Numbered from the stretch's first letter, positions 22,169-33,668 are shown. The stretch is DNA of 64,000 nucleotides from Erinaceus europaeus (GCF_950295315.1 NC_080179.1:69749115-69813114), one strand, 5' to 3'. The notes: generated from the letters alone by a model not told the origin. A program made the numbers and translations.

Positions 22169-23984
22169 TTCCTAGTTTGATCATTCAAGTAATATTTTCT
22201 TGAGAATTTGCTCTAAACAAAGCAACACCTTTATTGGTTTATGGATGTACAAAAGAAGAAAGAAGAACATGTTTTGCCCTTTAGAAACTTAATATCTAAT
22301 AGGAAAGACATTTTCATTGTGTAATTAAAGAAGGTTTAGAATCATATTGAGGAAATCAAATAAGCATGCTGATTTATTAAAATTAATTTTCGTAATACAC
22401 AACATATGTACAATGAGAATTTGATAGCTTCAGAAGTTCATCATGTATGCTCAAGTGCTTGTGTTTGACTAAAATATGAATTATATAAATATGAATTATA
22501 GAAACATATGTGCTTCAAAACTCTCAGGATGCTGTGTAGCAAAACAGAATCAATAAATCCATTTAGAAACTAGACATTTGTATATTTATTCTCATATGAA
22601 ACGTTACCCAGGACTAATCCTTTTATTGTGTTTGGATATTGTAGCATGAAAGCAATAAAATTAATGCCATGTGAATGATAAGACATCATGAATTCATACT
22701 ATTGCCAATTCATACTATTGTCCCAAGAGATGATAGATTATAATAATCTTAGAAAAATTTAATAACCATTTATTTGGCTACTTAGAAATTGTATATAGTA
22801 ACACTAAACTTGTAATATTAGTTACACACTTTAATTATTTATAAAGTTGTGGAGCTTTTGTTGGTACCTGGAATACCATGAAATTTCAAAACAATAATTA
22901 AATGTGAGTTGATATGACAGGGACATTGTGCAGTGTGTGCTTACAAATGATAATAGCAATTAATATTACATATAATTAACTATAGTAAATTCAATTAAAT
23001 TATAATTATCATTTAAAAATTCTTCAGTATAGGGAATTATTTAAAAAGATCTAATGCCATAAATAGGGAATAACATAAATACTGCTGTGACACAGATGAG
23101 GGAGAGGAAGATTAGTTATATAAGGAGTTCAGAAAACACATCCAATAGCAAGGGTAATAAACAAGGCAATAAGAATTCTTCCAAATATGATCTTAAATGA
23201 ATAATATTTCATAAATATATATATACAATTATAGATTTTTCTAAAGAGAACTTTTAAGTACTGGTTATAGCAATCAGATAAAATGAATTCATACTTATAA
23301 TTTATTAGGCAATATTCAAATATTAGGATAACTTTAAAGACTTAGCCAGCAAGCATCTGTATTTTCAACATTTAGACTCTGTCAGACTCTATCAAGTCAT
23401 ATGATTGTGTACCTGGATGAAGCATAAAAAGACATGAGAGAGAATACAATTAATCACTCAAGATTACATATATAATTCAAATAAATAATAAAATTAGAAT
23501 ATGGATGTTTTTGAATTATTATTATTCGTAGTAGTATTAGTAATGATAATCCAGTGGACAGTGAGAACAGACAGAGATCACTGCAAGGTATAGGAGGCTT
23601 AACAGAGGGTGAGGGTTCTCAATTCTATCTTTTTGCAAAAACTAAAATTTTTTTAAAAATATATATCTAATGGAGGTTAAGTAGAATGATGATATAAAAA
23701 TACACAAAGAAAAATGAAATAGGGAAATAAATGAGAGAGAATGGAGCAGTCAGAAATATATTCACAGAGAAATAGAGATTGTCTATCAAAATGTACTTTC
23801 AGAATAGTTGAGAAGAGATGCACGGTTTAAACCTAGTTGATTTGGACACAAAACTATTTGAACAAAATATAATTAAATTAAATTAAGTTAAAAGTTTAAG
23901 ACATGTTTTAAACCTATGAAATACCTGAGGGAAAATGACAATCTTAAACAAATAAAAGTTGCAATACCTATGATCTAGAAAATC
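22169..23984. other. AT-rich stretch without SINEs
   Basis: About 1.8 kb of strongly AT-rich, unique-looking DNA with no SINE-A, microsatellite or domain-bearing frame. It may include unrecognisable old L1. Confidence 0.5.
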
Positions 23985-24500
23985 ACTCCTAAGTATATAG
24001 TCAAAAGGATATGAAAACAGTAATTTCAAAGAATATACACACCTCTGTGTTCATAGCTGCACCATTCATAATAGACAACATATGAAAGCATATGAAAATA
24101 TTTAACACAAAGATTCATGGGATATAGAATATTATTCTATGTTTAAAAATATGAGATTGTGTCACGTGGAACAAAATCTATAGAAGTAAAAGTGATTCTG
24201 CTGAGTGGAATAAGTAAAGAAGTGGAAGTCAACTACCAGATGTTTTGCTCATTTGTGGAATATAGCTGAAACAAACACACGATAACAAAGTTGTCTCTTA
24301 GACTTTGTGACAACTACTGTGGTTGGGGGCTAATGTGAAAAATAAGAATTTTAAGAAGAATGATACTGTGGTTGGGGACTAAGGAGGCACAGGGCTTTGA
24401 TGGATGGTGGTCATACACATACCAGGTGTGGATGTGAATTTATACTCCCCAAATCTTATAATTTTTAAGACCACTATTAACTCACTAACGACAAAAAAAT
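23985..24500 (+). mobile_element. Old L1 3' end (ORF2 terminus and 3' UTR)
   Basis: Pattern of the ORF2 terminus survives: CTGTGTTCATAGCTGCACC, TTCATAATAGACAACATATG, AATATTATTCTATG and GATTCTGCTGAGTGGAATAA. Stops in every frame. Confidence 0.65.
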
Positions 24501-24600
24501 TATAAAATATTAGGAGAATCTCAGTTTACTGATGTGGAAAGATACTCAACATATATTGCTAAGGGGAAAAGTGAGACATGGAAACACATGGAATTGAGAT

Positions 24601-24603
<3 letters not shown>

Positions 24604-24644
<41 letters not shown>
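24604..24644. repeat. (TA)n microsatellite
   Basis: About 20 TA units, self-complementary, so it can form a cruciform. Confidence 0.95.
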
Positions 24645-24646
<2 letters not shown>

Positions 24647-24679
24647 ATTAATAGGCATTCTTTAGAAAAATTATTTGTT

Positions 24680-24800
24680 TAGGAGACAGGGAAATGGAGG
24701 AAGACAACCAGAGTGGCCCTCTGGCACATGTGATGCTGAGTATAGAAACCTCGTGCTTTAGACTTCAAGGCTTTATCCATTGTGACACCTCCCAGGCTAA
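24680..24800 (-). mobile_element. SINE-D remnant
   Basis: GACAGGGAAATGGAGGAAG, GCACATGTGATGCTGAGTAT and CTTTATCCATTGTGACACC are consistent with a decayed SINE in reverse complement. Confidence 0.45.
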
Positions 24801-25034
24801 TCATATGTATGTTTAGATGAAAAGTCAATATGTGTAAGCGGATTCACCAAACACTTCATTGTATTTACTTCTTTGGAGTGAGATAATAAAGAATGGGGGA
24901 AATGTTCACAGAAAATCATGTATTTCCTATTGAATCTTTAAATTTAGCCTTTCATTATTTTAAAAATAATTGTTGATATTTGAACATTTTTCACAACAAA
25001 CATTGTTTTAGAATGCAAGCACTCTTGGGGTCAA
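24801..25034. other. No recognisable feature
   Basis: AT-rich, unique-looking. Confidence 0.5.
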
Positions 25035-25225
25035 CATCCTGCAGATCAAATATGTTACCAGTCACAGGAACCAAGTTCAAGCCCCAGTCCCTACCTGAAG
25101 GGGGGAGGTTTTACAAGCGGTAAAGCAGGGCTGCATATGTCTCTTTTTCCCTCTCCTTCTTTATATCCTCCTCCCCTCTCAGTTTCTCTCTGTCTCTAGC
25201 TAATAAATAAGTAAATATACAAGCA
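25035..25225 (+). mobile_element. SINE-C
   Basis: AACCAAGTTCAAGCCCCAG (B box), CCTACCTGAAGGGGGGAGG, GCGGTAAAGCAGGGCTGCA, a CT-rich block and a TAATAAATAAGTAAATA tail. Confidence 0.75.
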
Positions 25226-26029
25226 CTTGCAAAAATAAACATGCATTCCAAGTTAAAGGAAAAAGATAATGAAGTAACACAGTAGCATATTCTTTATAAT
25301 AATAAACAATGATATCATTGAAAAGCGCCAATCATCGATAATAAAGGGATACACATAGTTATTTATTAACAACACAAGTGTATTTCTCATATGATCACAT
25401 ATCAAAAATTATTAACGGTCAAATGTTAACCCCAGTTGGAACAATGAAGCCACTTGTACAACTTCTGTAGTGAGGAGAAATGAAACTAACAGCTCTTTGT
25501 CATAGCTTCTCGTTTACTGTTGTCTTCATACACCTGAACTAACTTTGTGATCCTCTGTGTATTATGTTCATCCCATCGGGTGGGCCAGTCATTTCCAGCT
25601 AATGGTTGTGTTATCTTCAGGCAGCCCTCCATTATAGAAGCAGACTAGGCATGATTAAAGATAGGAATCTGGAGAAAGAGAACTCCACCTGCCAATTGGG
25701 ACCGAGGGACAGTTGCTCAAGAGTTGCTGAGGAGAGGAGTCCTCAATAGCAGGGTCCTGTCACCAGTCCTCTGAGAGTGGAAGGCCTAATCTATGTCTTC
25801 ACCTTACAGTCCGAGTTCCAGCTGACCTTCCTAACTCCTTGTTGAGTATGTACTATATGTCAGATTTTGTTCTAAAGGGTTTCTAGCATTTATTAATTTG
25901 AATCTAATGAACCACCCCAACAAGTTACTGTGTTTTTAAAAATATTTTCAGTGCATAGATTAGGAAACTAAAATTGAGTTTCCCTTGAGGCCATATTTGA
26001 AGCGATGGGCCAAATCTAGGTCTTCCTAA
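25226..26029. other. No recognisable feature
   Basis: Unique-looking sequence. No repeat or domain recognised. Confidence 0.5.
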
Positions 26030-26771
26030 GACTCTCTCTGTCTCTCTCACCCTCTCCCTCTCCCTCTCCCTCTCCCTCTTCCCTCTCCCTCTCCCTCTTC
26101 CCTCTCCCTCTCCCTCTCCCTCTTCCCTCTCCCTCTCCCTCTCCCTCTCCCTCTCCCTCTCCCTCTCCCTCCTCCTCTCCCCTCTCCCTCTCCCCTCTAC
26201 CTCTTCTTCTCCCTCTTCCTCTCCTCTCTCCCTCTTCCCTCTCCCCTCTCCCCTCTCCCTCTTCTCTCTCCCTCTCCCTCTCCCTCTCCCTCTCCTTCTC
26301 CCTCTCCCTCCTCCTCTCCCCTCTCCCTCTCCCCTCTCCCTCTTCTCTCTCCCTCTCCCCTCTCCCTCTCCCTTTCCCTCTCCCCTCTCCTTCTCCCTCT
26401 CCCCTCTCCCTCTCCCTTTCCCTCTCCCCTCTCCTTCTCCCTTTCCCCTCTCTCTCTCCCTCTCCCCTCTCCCCTCTCCCTCTTCCTCTCCCCTCTTCCT
26501 CTTCCTCTCCCCTCTCCCCTCTCCCCTCTCCCTCTCCCTCTCCCTCTCCCTCTCCCTTCTCCTTCTCCTTCTCCCTCTCCCTCTCCCCTCTCCCTCTCCC
26601 TTTTCCTCTCCCCTCTCCTTCTCCCTCTCCCCTCTCCCCTCTCCCCTCTTCCTCTCCCCTCTCTCCTCTCCCTCTCCCTCTCCCTCTCCCTCTCCCTCTC
26701 CCTCTCCCTCTCCCTCTCCCTCTCCCTCTCCCTCTCCCTCTCCCCTCTCCCTCTCCCCTCTCCCTCCCTCT
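26030..26771. repeat. (CCCTCT)n polypyrimidine minisatellite
   Basis: Imperfect hexamer array. By eye, the plus strand from 26200 to 26771 contains only C and T (572 nt); earlier purines occur at 26049 and 26199. The minus-strand 298-residue open frame across it (25925-26821) is low-complexity Gly/Glu/Arg and not a gene. It abuts the CT-rich end of a SINE-D, its likely seed. Confidence 0.97.
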
Positions 26772-26925
26772 GTCACAGAAACAGGGAAGCAGAGAGGCTG
26801 AGAGAGGGTAAAAGGGAACACAGCATCAAAGCTTCCTTCAATGTGATGGGGCCTGACTAGAACCTGGGTTGCCTACATGGCAAAGCAGCACAATTTCCAA
26901 GTCAGCTAATTTGCCAGCCAAGGAC
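26772..26925 (-). mobile_element. SINE-D
   Basis: CACAGCATCAAAGCTTCC, TTCAATGTGATGGGGCC, AACCTGGGTTGCCTACATGG, CAGCACAATTTCCAAG and TCAGCTAATTTGCCAGCC. Confidence 0.75.
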
Positions 26926-27094
26926 TTCCTAAATCTAACGCCCATAAGGTGCTCTACTTAAGGTAGTGCTACACCGAGTAACAGGGACTTTCTTCCTTTC
27001 AGAATATCCTGATATATGTTCTTTTGCTTCTTTGTTTTTGCTGTCAGAGTTCCTTGTAGAGGTCTGTGACTGTACAATCACAGTGCTCATAACT
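26926..27094. other. No recognisable feature
   Basis: Short unique-looking gap between SINEs. Confidence 0.5.
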
Positions 27095-27240
27095 TATTTA
27101 CTTATTTATTCATTTCAGATAGAACGCGAGAGAGATGTAGAGAGAGGAGATGCATCACACCACTGCTCCACTCATTGTTTGTAAAATCCCCACTTTGTAG
27201 TGGCTGTGGGCTCAAACCTGGGTCCTTGGGCATGGTAAAG
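27095..27240 (-). mobile_element. SINE-C, diverged
   Basis: TTATTTATTCATTTCAGATAG, GAGAGATGTAGAGAGAGG, CACACCACTGCTCC and GGGCTCAAACCTGGGTCC (B box). Its head is split off by the following SINE-A insertion. Confidence 0.65.
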
Positions 27241-27248
27241 TATATATT

Positions 27249-27527
27249 ATATTTTTTAATTTTTAAAAAATATTTATTCCCTTTTGTTGTTTTACTGTTG
27301 TAGTTATTATTGTTGTTGTTATTGATGTCATCATTGTCTGATAGGACAAAGAGAAATGGAGAGAGGAGGGGAAGACAGTGAGGAGGAGAGAAAGATAGAC
27401 ACCTGCAGACCTGCTTCACCACCTGTGAAGCGACTCCCCTGCAGGTGGGGAGTGGGGGGTCTCAAACTGGGATCATTATGCTTTGCGCCACCTGTGCTTA
27501 ACCCGCTACACTACCACCTGACTCCCA
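27249..27527 (-). mobile_element. SINE-A inserted at the end of an older SINE
   Basis: Full SINE-A, flanked by GTAAAGTATATATT on the left and GTAAAGTGTATATT on the right, a 14-bp duplication with one mismatch. Confidence 0.9.
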
Positions 27528-27561
27528 GTAAAGTGTATATTCTAACTGATAAATTATCTCC

Positions 27562-27562
<1 letters not shown>

Positions 27563-27601
<39 letters not shown>
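27563..27601. repeat. (CA)n microsatellite
   Basis: About 19 CA units. Confidence 0.97.
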
Positions 27602-27602
<1 letters not shown>

Positions 27603-27634
27603 AGATATGATGGGATTTTTTTTTCTCATTCTTT

Positions 27635-27786
27635 AAAAAATATTTATTTATTTTATTATGGAGAAATAGAAAGAGATCAGAACACTGGTCAGCTCTGGCT
27701 TATGGTTTGGCTGGGGATTGAACCTGGGGCTTTGGAACCTCATGCATGAGAGTCTTTTTGCATAATCATTATGTCATGTCCCCAGC
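27635..27786 (-). mobile_element. SINE-B
   Basis: AGAACACTGGTCAGCTCTGG, TTATGGTTTGGCTGGGGATTG, CTCATGCATGAGAGTCTTTT and TGCATAATCATTATG read as reverse-complement SINE-B. Confidence 0.8.
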
Positions 27787-27983
27787 CTTTCTTTTATTTG
27801 ACAGGACAAAGAAAAACTGAGATGAAAAGTGGGAAATAGAGAAGGGGAGAGAAAGAAAGAAACCTTCAGCCCTGCCTCAACACCCATGGATCTTGCTCTC
27901 TGCAGATGGAGAGCAAGAGCTTGAACCCTGATCCTTGTGTATGGTGATTATGTACTCAACTATATGTGCTACCACCCAGCCCC
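27787..27983 (-). mobile_element. SINE-C
   Basis: TTGACAGGACAAAGAAAAAC, AACCTTCAGCCCTGCC, GAGCTTGAACCCTGATCC and ATGTGCTACCACCCAGCCCC. Directly abuts SINE-B on its left. Confidence 0.75.
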
Positions 27984-28043
27984 ATCGTGGATTTCTTTTT
28001 CTTAGCTTTTACTCATTTATTAATTAGAATCAGAGGAGGAGAG

Positions 28044-28118
28044 TCTGATGTAAAGTACCTCAGGCTCAACCTGACGCTGTTGACTGGCTACGGAAGAAGG
28101 GCAAACGCTAGAAGAAGA
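28044..28118 (+). mobile_element. JL, very short 5'-inverted copy
   Basis: Contains the JL 3' end (CTCAACCTGACGCTGTTGAC, GGAAGAAGGGCAAACGC, TAG plus AAG tail). The first dozen bases (CTGATGTAAAGT, 28046-28057) are the reverse complement of ACTTTACATCAG, which normally lies just upstream, so the 5' end is inverted. Flanked by AGAGGAGGAGAG at 28032-28043 and 28119-28130. Confidence 0.8.
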
Positions 28119-28130
28119 AGAAGAGGAGGA

Positions 28131-28319
28131 GAGAAAGAGAACCAGAGTATCACTTTGATAGGTGTGCTGAAGGGCTTTATACTGGGTATCTTGGGATTTA
28201 AAGTCCAGTGTTTTATATACTGCACCACATCTGTAACTACTTGTGATGGAATTCTTGAAGGCACAAAACTTGCCACAGGTTGGGACTTGCTCATCCAATT
28301 TAATTAATTAATTAATTAA
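28131..28319. other. No recognisable feature
   Basis: Short unique-looking sequence ending in an AATT repeat near 28303-28320. Confidence 0.5.
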
Positions 28320-28620
28320 TTTTTTTTTTCTCCAGGGTTATCACTGGGGCTGAGTACCAGCACTAATCCACTGCTCCTAGCGGCCTTCTTCTTTTTTTTT
28401 TTTTTTTTTCATTTTATTAGATAGGACAGAGAGAAATTGAGAGAGGACAGGGAGATAAAGAGGGAGAGTGAAAGATAGACACCTTACTTCACACTTGCTT
28501 CACTACTTGTGAGGCCTCCTCCCTGCAGGTGGTGAGCCAGGGATTCAAACTGGGATCCTTGTGCAGGTCCTTGCAACTAGTACTATGTCAACTTAACCTG
28601 GTGCACCATGCCCAACTCCC
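28320..28620 (-). mobile_element. SINE-A-long
   Basis: CTCCAGGGTTATCACTGGGGC, CCACTGCTCCTAGCGGCC, poly-T, GATAGGACAGAGAG, CCCTGCAGGTGGTGAGCC and CAACTTAACCTGGTGCACC. Confidence 0.88.
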
Positions 28621-29044
28621 CTTATCTAATTTTAAACAAGATAAATGGAATGTGAAGGTCAGGAATTTAATCCCCAAAGAATAAAAGAGAGTGACTGACA
28701 AAGTTCCAGAAAACTTATTGCAATCAAAACATCACACACTAGCAAACCTAGGTGAGCTTTAACCCAAGTCATAGAGACATTAGCTTGTAAAAAATATATA
28801 TATAAGGGCATCTGGCATCTAGTCTTTAAGATGGCTTACTAGGATTATGGTAAATTGATAAGTAATAGAAACTTATGTATAGCAATTACATAGGAATGTC
28901 CCCATGAGAAAGAGATTTTCTGGACAGTTGACAACTTCAAGTCTAACTACCTCTTTCACTAAATGATAAACTGATCTATTTATTCCACAGAGTTCTTGAT
29001 CTCATCTATCCACAATCTGTAAATGTTATGAGGTGATCTTTGAC
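28621..29044. other. No recognisable feature
   Basis: AT-rich, unique-looking; may be the 5' extension of the L1-B that follows. Confidence 0.4.
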
Positions 29045-29622
29045 TCCAAGTCTTTGCAGAAAAATCACTAAAAGCAAACTTCCACAAGCTGGAGGTATGG
29101 CTCAACTTGCCAACAGCCATGTCCAGCGGAGTAGCAATTACAGGTTCTAGATCTCCCATCTTCTATACCCCAAAAGGAATGTTGGTCTATACATTCAGAG
29201 GGATAAATAAGGGAAATAAACCAGAGGGTTCTGTCCATTCCACCAGGACAAGAATTTTGTTGCCAAGAATCTTGTTTTTATACCATCAATGAAAGGGAAG
29301 TACATCTGGAAAACACAGGAGAAATCCAGGCACTCTTTTTATTTATCTTAAAAGAGGAAAAAAGGAAAGACATTTGGAAGTACTAATAGGTATAGGGGTG
29401 AACTAGAAAGGACATTAAGGCAGGACCATTGAGGAAATGGAGGTACATATAGATATAGGTATAAATAGAATGTTACAGAAACAGACCATGTCAGTGACCT
29501 TGGGAGAACTACGGCAGTTTCCATTGGAGGGGATGGATCACAGAACTCTGGTGGTGGGAACTCTATGGAATTATACCATTATTACACTACAATTTTGTAA
29601 ATAAATATTAAATCATTAAGAA
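29045..29622 (+). mobile_element. L1-B 3' UTR and tail
   Basis: CAACTTGCCAACAGCCATGTC, GCAATTACAGGTTCTAGATC, ACCAGAGGGTTCTGTCC, then TGGTGGTGGGAACTCTATGG, ACACTACAATTTTGTAAA and a TAAATATTAAATCATTAAG terminus. Confidence 0.75.
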
Positions 29623-31446
29623 AAAAAGAAAAAAAGCGAACTTTCCGGGACCAGAGTAAACAAAGAGAACACAGCCTCCAAAGACACTGCCTTCTTATGT
29701 TAGGATTGAATCTGTCCCCTCACCATTGTGAGCACTTGCTATTGGTGTAACGTGCCGTGCCCCACACCTTCACAAGCTAGAGGAAAAAGGCTAGTTTATT
29801 ATATCATTATTATTATTATTATATAGAAGAGACTTCCTAGCTCAATTCATTTCCTGTTAGTACCAGGCAATTGCTCTGGATCCTTATTTCCAGCAGTGGG
29901 TCCCTACTGTTGCTTTCCACCCCTTCACTTTCTTCAGCCTTTTTTTCTTAACAGGATGCAATATGGCTCTGCTGTATGCTGAACACCTCTTTTTGTGGTA
30001 AGGGCAAGGATAGATAAACACATCCCACGGATGTGCTCCATTGTGAAAATTAGGTGACACATGGTGTATCCATGCCATAAATACAAAGGTTATCTGGCCG
30101 TTGTTTGTTTTGACAACACTGTTTATTTTCCTTATATAAGTCATAAATACTTGACTGTCTTCTGCCTTCTCTTCCCTCCCAGCAGTGTCACATTCAGGAA
30201 ACATCCCCACAAACTGCAATTATCAAGTACCACTTTGCCTCATGATTGTCAGGGTTACCAAGCACTAGGCTCAAGGCAACCTTATTAAACGTTCTCATCT
30301 TTCATTTTTCAGCACTCCCATCCTCGCCCTTGTATCTTCTACCCCAGAGCATTCCCTTTTCCTGTAAGCCATCTTGAGTTCCTCTGTCCCCCTGAGAGCC
30401 TAAAACTTGCAGTGTATAGAAGTCCAAATACCCAGATTCCTGCTCCAAGCAGTCGCCACAGGAAAGTTGGCTTCTCATTTATTCTTTTCTCATGAAAAAT
30501 TTGCCGGTTGTCTTTTCTTACTGGAAGGACAAGAGGTGGGAGGAAGAGTTTATCTGATTCAGGTGTGTGGTTGTTATCCTAAAACATTCACTTGGGATCT
30601 TAAATGTTATTTTGTGGTTGATGTGGTTGATCTTTTGGCAATTTGGGTTTGGGCGACGCTGTTAAAGTCAGATTCAACAGTCATCCGTGTGCAGGTTCAC
30701 TCAGATTATTCGCCTGTTTTATCAGCTTACTCTAATCAATCTTTTGGGTCACACCAGGCTGCAGAAGTCCATGATTTTACATTAGTTTATTCTATATAAA
30801 TGTTTCTCACCAGTTTTGCCTCTGGCTTGTTTGGGCTTAGAAAGAAGGAGAGGAATGTTGTCTTTTTTGGGAATATCTCTTCCAAATTTTTTTTTTTTTT
30901 CACTTTGCTGGAACCCTTACCTCCAAATGAAACCAATGCTTAGACATAATGCAAATCATTCCCTTAAAGTTTATAGATTTCACATGGAAAACTCAGACAT
31001 ATGTTTCCCATTTTTCTCCCTTTTATGCTGCATTCTTGTACTGAGTCGTTTTATTGGTAAAGGGGGAGCTGCCAGGGTACTCACAGGAGCACAGTCATGG
31101 GAGTATGCTGCTATGCGGACTATGCCTACTGCATGCCAACATAATCAATCAAAACGGAAACATTTGGTCAAATAAGCATTTTCTAAATGATTAATAGAAT
31201 GTTTATGGCTTTGAATATTTAACCAATCTTACAGTCTTCTCAACGTGATAGAAAAGCAAGCCTAGCAGAGTACCTTGTGGCAGAGTACCTTCTGAGAAAT
31301 GAACAGATTCAGTTGGAATGGAATATGGAGTTACAGCTGCCTTCAGGGAAATGGGCTGAGTTTCATTCCACCATTTCTGTTTTACTAAGTGGGCCACAGT
31401 CTAGTTGCCTAGCCTTACCTAGACTCAACTTCCTCCTTTAGGAAAC
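29623..31446. other. Unique-looking stretch, about 1.8 kb
   Basis: No SINE or L1 recognised except an ATT run near 29800. Frames of 111-130 residues (29884-30219 minus, 30407-30799 plus, 30816-31175 plus) have no recognisable domain or splice-supported structure, so I do not call them genes. This is the longest repeat-poor, GC-moderate stretch and the best place to look for host exons or conserved non-coding DNA. Confidence 0.5.
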
Positions 31447-31636
31447 AAAATTTTTAAAAAATATTTATTTATTCCCTTTTGTTGCCCTTGTTGTTTTTAT
31501 TGTTATCGTTGTTGGATAGGACAGAGAGAAATGGAGAGAGGAGGGGAAGACAGAGAGGGGAAGAGAATTGAGACACCTGCAGACCTCTTCCACGGCTTGT
31601 GAAGCAACTCCCCTGCAGGTGGGGAGCCGGGGCTCG
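31447..31636 (-). mobile_element. SINE-A, head deleted
   Basis: TTATTTATTCCCTTTTGTTGC, GGATAGGACAGAGAG and CCCCTGCAGGTGGGGAGCC, then GGGGCTCG breaks into GAAAACATTAAATTTCG. The B box and A box are missing. Confidence 0.88.
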
Positions 31637-31658
31637 AAAACATTAAATTTCGTAACTG

Positions 31659-31839
31659 CCTCCCCTAATAGTTCTTAACAATCCCCTAGAAGATGTGGGG
31701 TTATTTTTTTGAGTTTGAAATCATTAGACAGTTTCAAAGTTTGAAAAACTCACATGCATATTTGTTAAGGGGGGGGGAGTTTGAATTTTTATTTAATTCT
31801 CCAAAGTGTCCCAAAATAAATATGATTAAGAAATGTTTG
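31659..31839. other. No recognisable feature
   Basis: Short unique-looking gap with a poly-G run near 31770. Confidence 0.5.
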
Positions 31840-31905
31840 TTTGGGAGTTGGGTGGTAGCGCAGCAGGTTAAGAGCAGGTGGCTCAAAGCTCAAGGACTGA
31901 CCACT
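31840..31905 (+). mobile_element. SINE-A head only
   Basis: GGGAGTTGGGTGGTAGCGCAG, CAGGTTAAGAGCAGGTGG and AAAGCTCAAGGACTG, then an abrupt end. Confidence 0.8.
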
Positions 31906-32544
31906 CTTTCAGAAAATTTTATTGCACGTTAGTTGAGCATATGTTGACATCTTGCATCTTGATATGCAAGTCAGGCCCTCTTTCAGTGAAGGGGACCACT
32001 TTAGGAACGCCTTTTTCTTCCCCCTTCCATCCATCCCCACAACCATCCTGATGTGACTGACAAGCGCCACCTTCTGGAAGAAACGTGTAGTAAATGTCAC
32101 AGTTGAGCCCTGACACAGGCATCCAGGGTCAAATCTCTCCTCCCCTCCCCACCTCACTCTTAGTTCTCATTTCTAAGACAAATTTATTCTAACCAAGGAT
32201 GGCCCTATCTTTGGTCTCTGGGAGCCTTGAGAATAGTCTAATTCTGAATTCAGCTAATAGAAAGAGTTCTGCTTTTCTTTAAAAAATGAAAACAGCTTTC
32301 ATATTATTGGGATTCACTGGGCTGTCTAGTTTATGCTAGAAGTTGTAGTTTATATTAGAAGCTTATATAAGAATTGATTTTAAAATGACTTGCCACTAGA
32401 ATGTGGTTGAAATAGCTGAAAAGTTTACTTAGAGAATGGAAAGGATGTTAAGAAAGTACTGAATGATATTGATGAACTGATTGAAATAATGCTCCATGCT
32501 AACCTTATGCATAGTAAAGCATAAAAAATATACTGGGTTTGAGA
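31906..32544. other. No recognisable feature
   Basis: Unique-looking. The 82- and 67-residue frames on the minus strand (31909-32157) overlap each other and have no recognisable domain. Confidence 0.5.
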
Positions 32545-32665
32545 GAATTATTTTATTTTTTATTGATAAAGACAGATATAAGCACCATTCTACTGTTTTA
32601 TGTGTTTGTAAGGACTGAACCCAGAGCCTTTACTGCTGAGCCATTATCCCTATCACATAAAATAT
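32545..32665 (-). mobile_element. SINE-B remnant
   Basis: ATAAGCACCATTCTACTG, TATGTGTTTGTAAGGACTGAA and CCTTTACTGCTGAGCCATTA fit a decayed reverse-complement SINE. Confidence 0.5.
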
Positions 32666-32949
32666 TTTTTATGTGCAAAGATTTTTGGTAAATAACAAAT
32701 CCTGCATTTCCATATGGTATAAGTTTTTATATGGGTGTTGAATGTAACTATAAATACAAAATGTACAAGTTAAAGAGTTTAGAACATTTTAAAGAGTTGA
32801 TTCTTCATTTAAGCTATCATATCAAAAGACCAGGTGACTTCCCTGGGAGATTAATTCATTTATTATAATGAATACAATTTATTATAATGAGTTACAGAAA
32901 TAGAGCACTGAAGATAACCTTACTGAATACACACTAAATTCCTCCAGTT
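32666..32949. other. No recognisable feature
   Basis: AT-rich, unique-looking. Confidence 0.5.
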
Positions 32950-33125
32950 ATTTTTTGTTGCTGTCAGGTCTTTACCACAGACCTTCTCATATCTATCTAT
33001 CTATCTATCTATCTATATCTATCTATCTGTCTAGTAAACATATATATTCACAACACAAAGCTTCCTTCAGTGGAATGGAGGCTGGTCTCAAACTTGGATC
33101 AAAGTAGTGCACTAACAAGGTAAAC
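32950..33125 (-). mobile_element. SINE-D with internal (CTAT)n
   Basis: Tetranucleotide CTAT repeat at about 32990-33025, followed by CAAAGCTTCCTTCAGTGG, GGCTGGTCTCAAACTTGG and AGTGCACTAACAAGG. Confidence 0.65.
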
Positions 33126-33489
33126 TGTTTTGTCTGTGTTTTGCTAGTATTTTTAATGAAACGTGGGCGTTGATGGTTTACTATTAGACAACAAGTCTAT
33201 GTCCTAGGCCTAAAAATTCTCAGTTCCCTAAAGGCTTCGTTAGGACCTCATACTCACTATGAACTAGCACTAATATGGGCTGCCCCACTGTCTGAAAAGA
33301 GGCTGGATAATCCTACTCCGCCATTCTAGATAAACGGGTCCTGAAATGTGTGTAGCCTACAATGTCCCAAGTTGTGATCTTCGACTGTAAACATAGACTT
33401 ACAAGGACTTGGAGATTATTATACAGGCTCCTGTGCTAAATATGAATATGTATAGGCCCTGGGTCAGATAGACGTGGCAAACAGTTAAT
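33126..33489. other. No recognisable feature
   Basis: Unique-looking. Confidence 0.5.
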
Positions 33490-33640
33490 TGTATTTATGT
33501 ATTTTCTTCAAGTTTTGTTTATTTTCTTTTGAGAGAAAGAACAGAGCACCATGCCACCATTTTATGTGGTGGAAAGAATTGAACCCAGAGTCTTTACCGA
33601 TGAACCAGCACAGAACAAAGTGTCTGACACATGGAAAGTA
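33490..33640 (-). mobile_element. SINE-B remnant
   Basis: GAGCACCATGCCACCATTTT, ATGTGGTGGAAAGAATTG and AACCCAGAGTCTTTACCGATG, a decayed relative of the copy at 32.6 kb. Confidence 0.5.
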
Positions 33641-33668
33641 CTGAAAAATATGTGTTGTCGATTGAGTA

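Noticed and set aside
25925..26821. 298-residue minus-strand open frame rich in Gly, Glu and Arg
   Set aside because: It is the translation of the (CCCTCT)n polypyrimidine tract; stops cannot occur in such a repeat. No domain.
30407..30799. 130-residue frame as a new protein gene
   Set aside because: No recognisable domain, no visible promoter or splice context, and AT-rich mammalian DNA yields such frames by chance.
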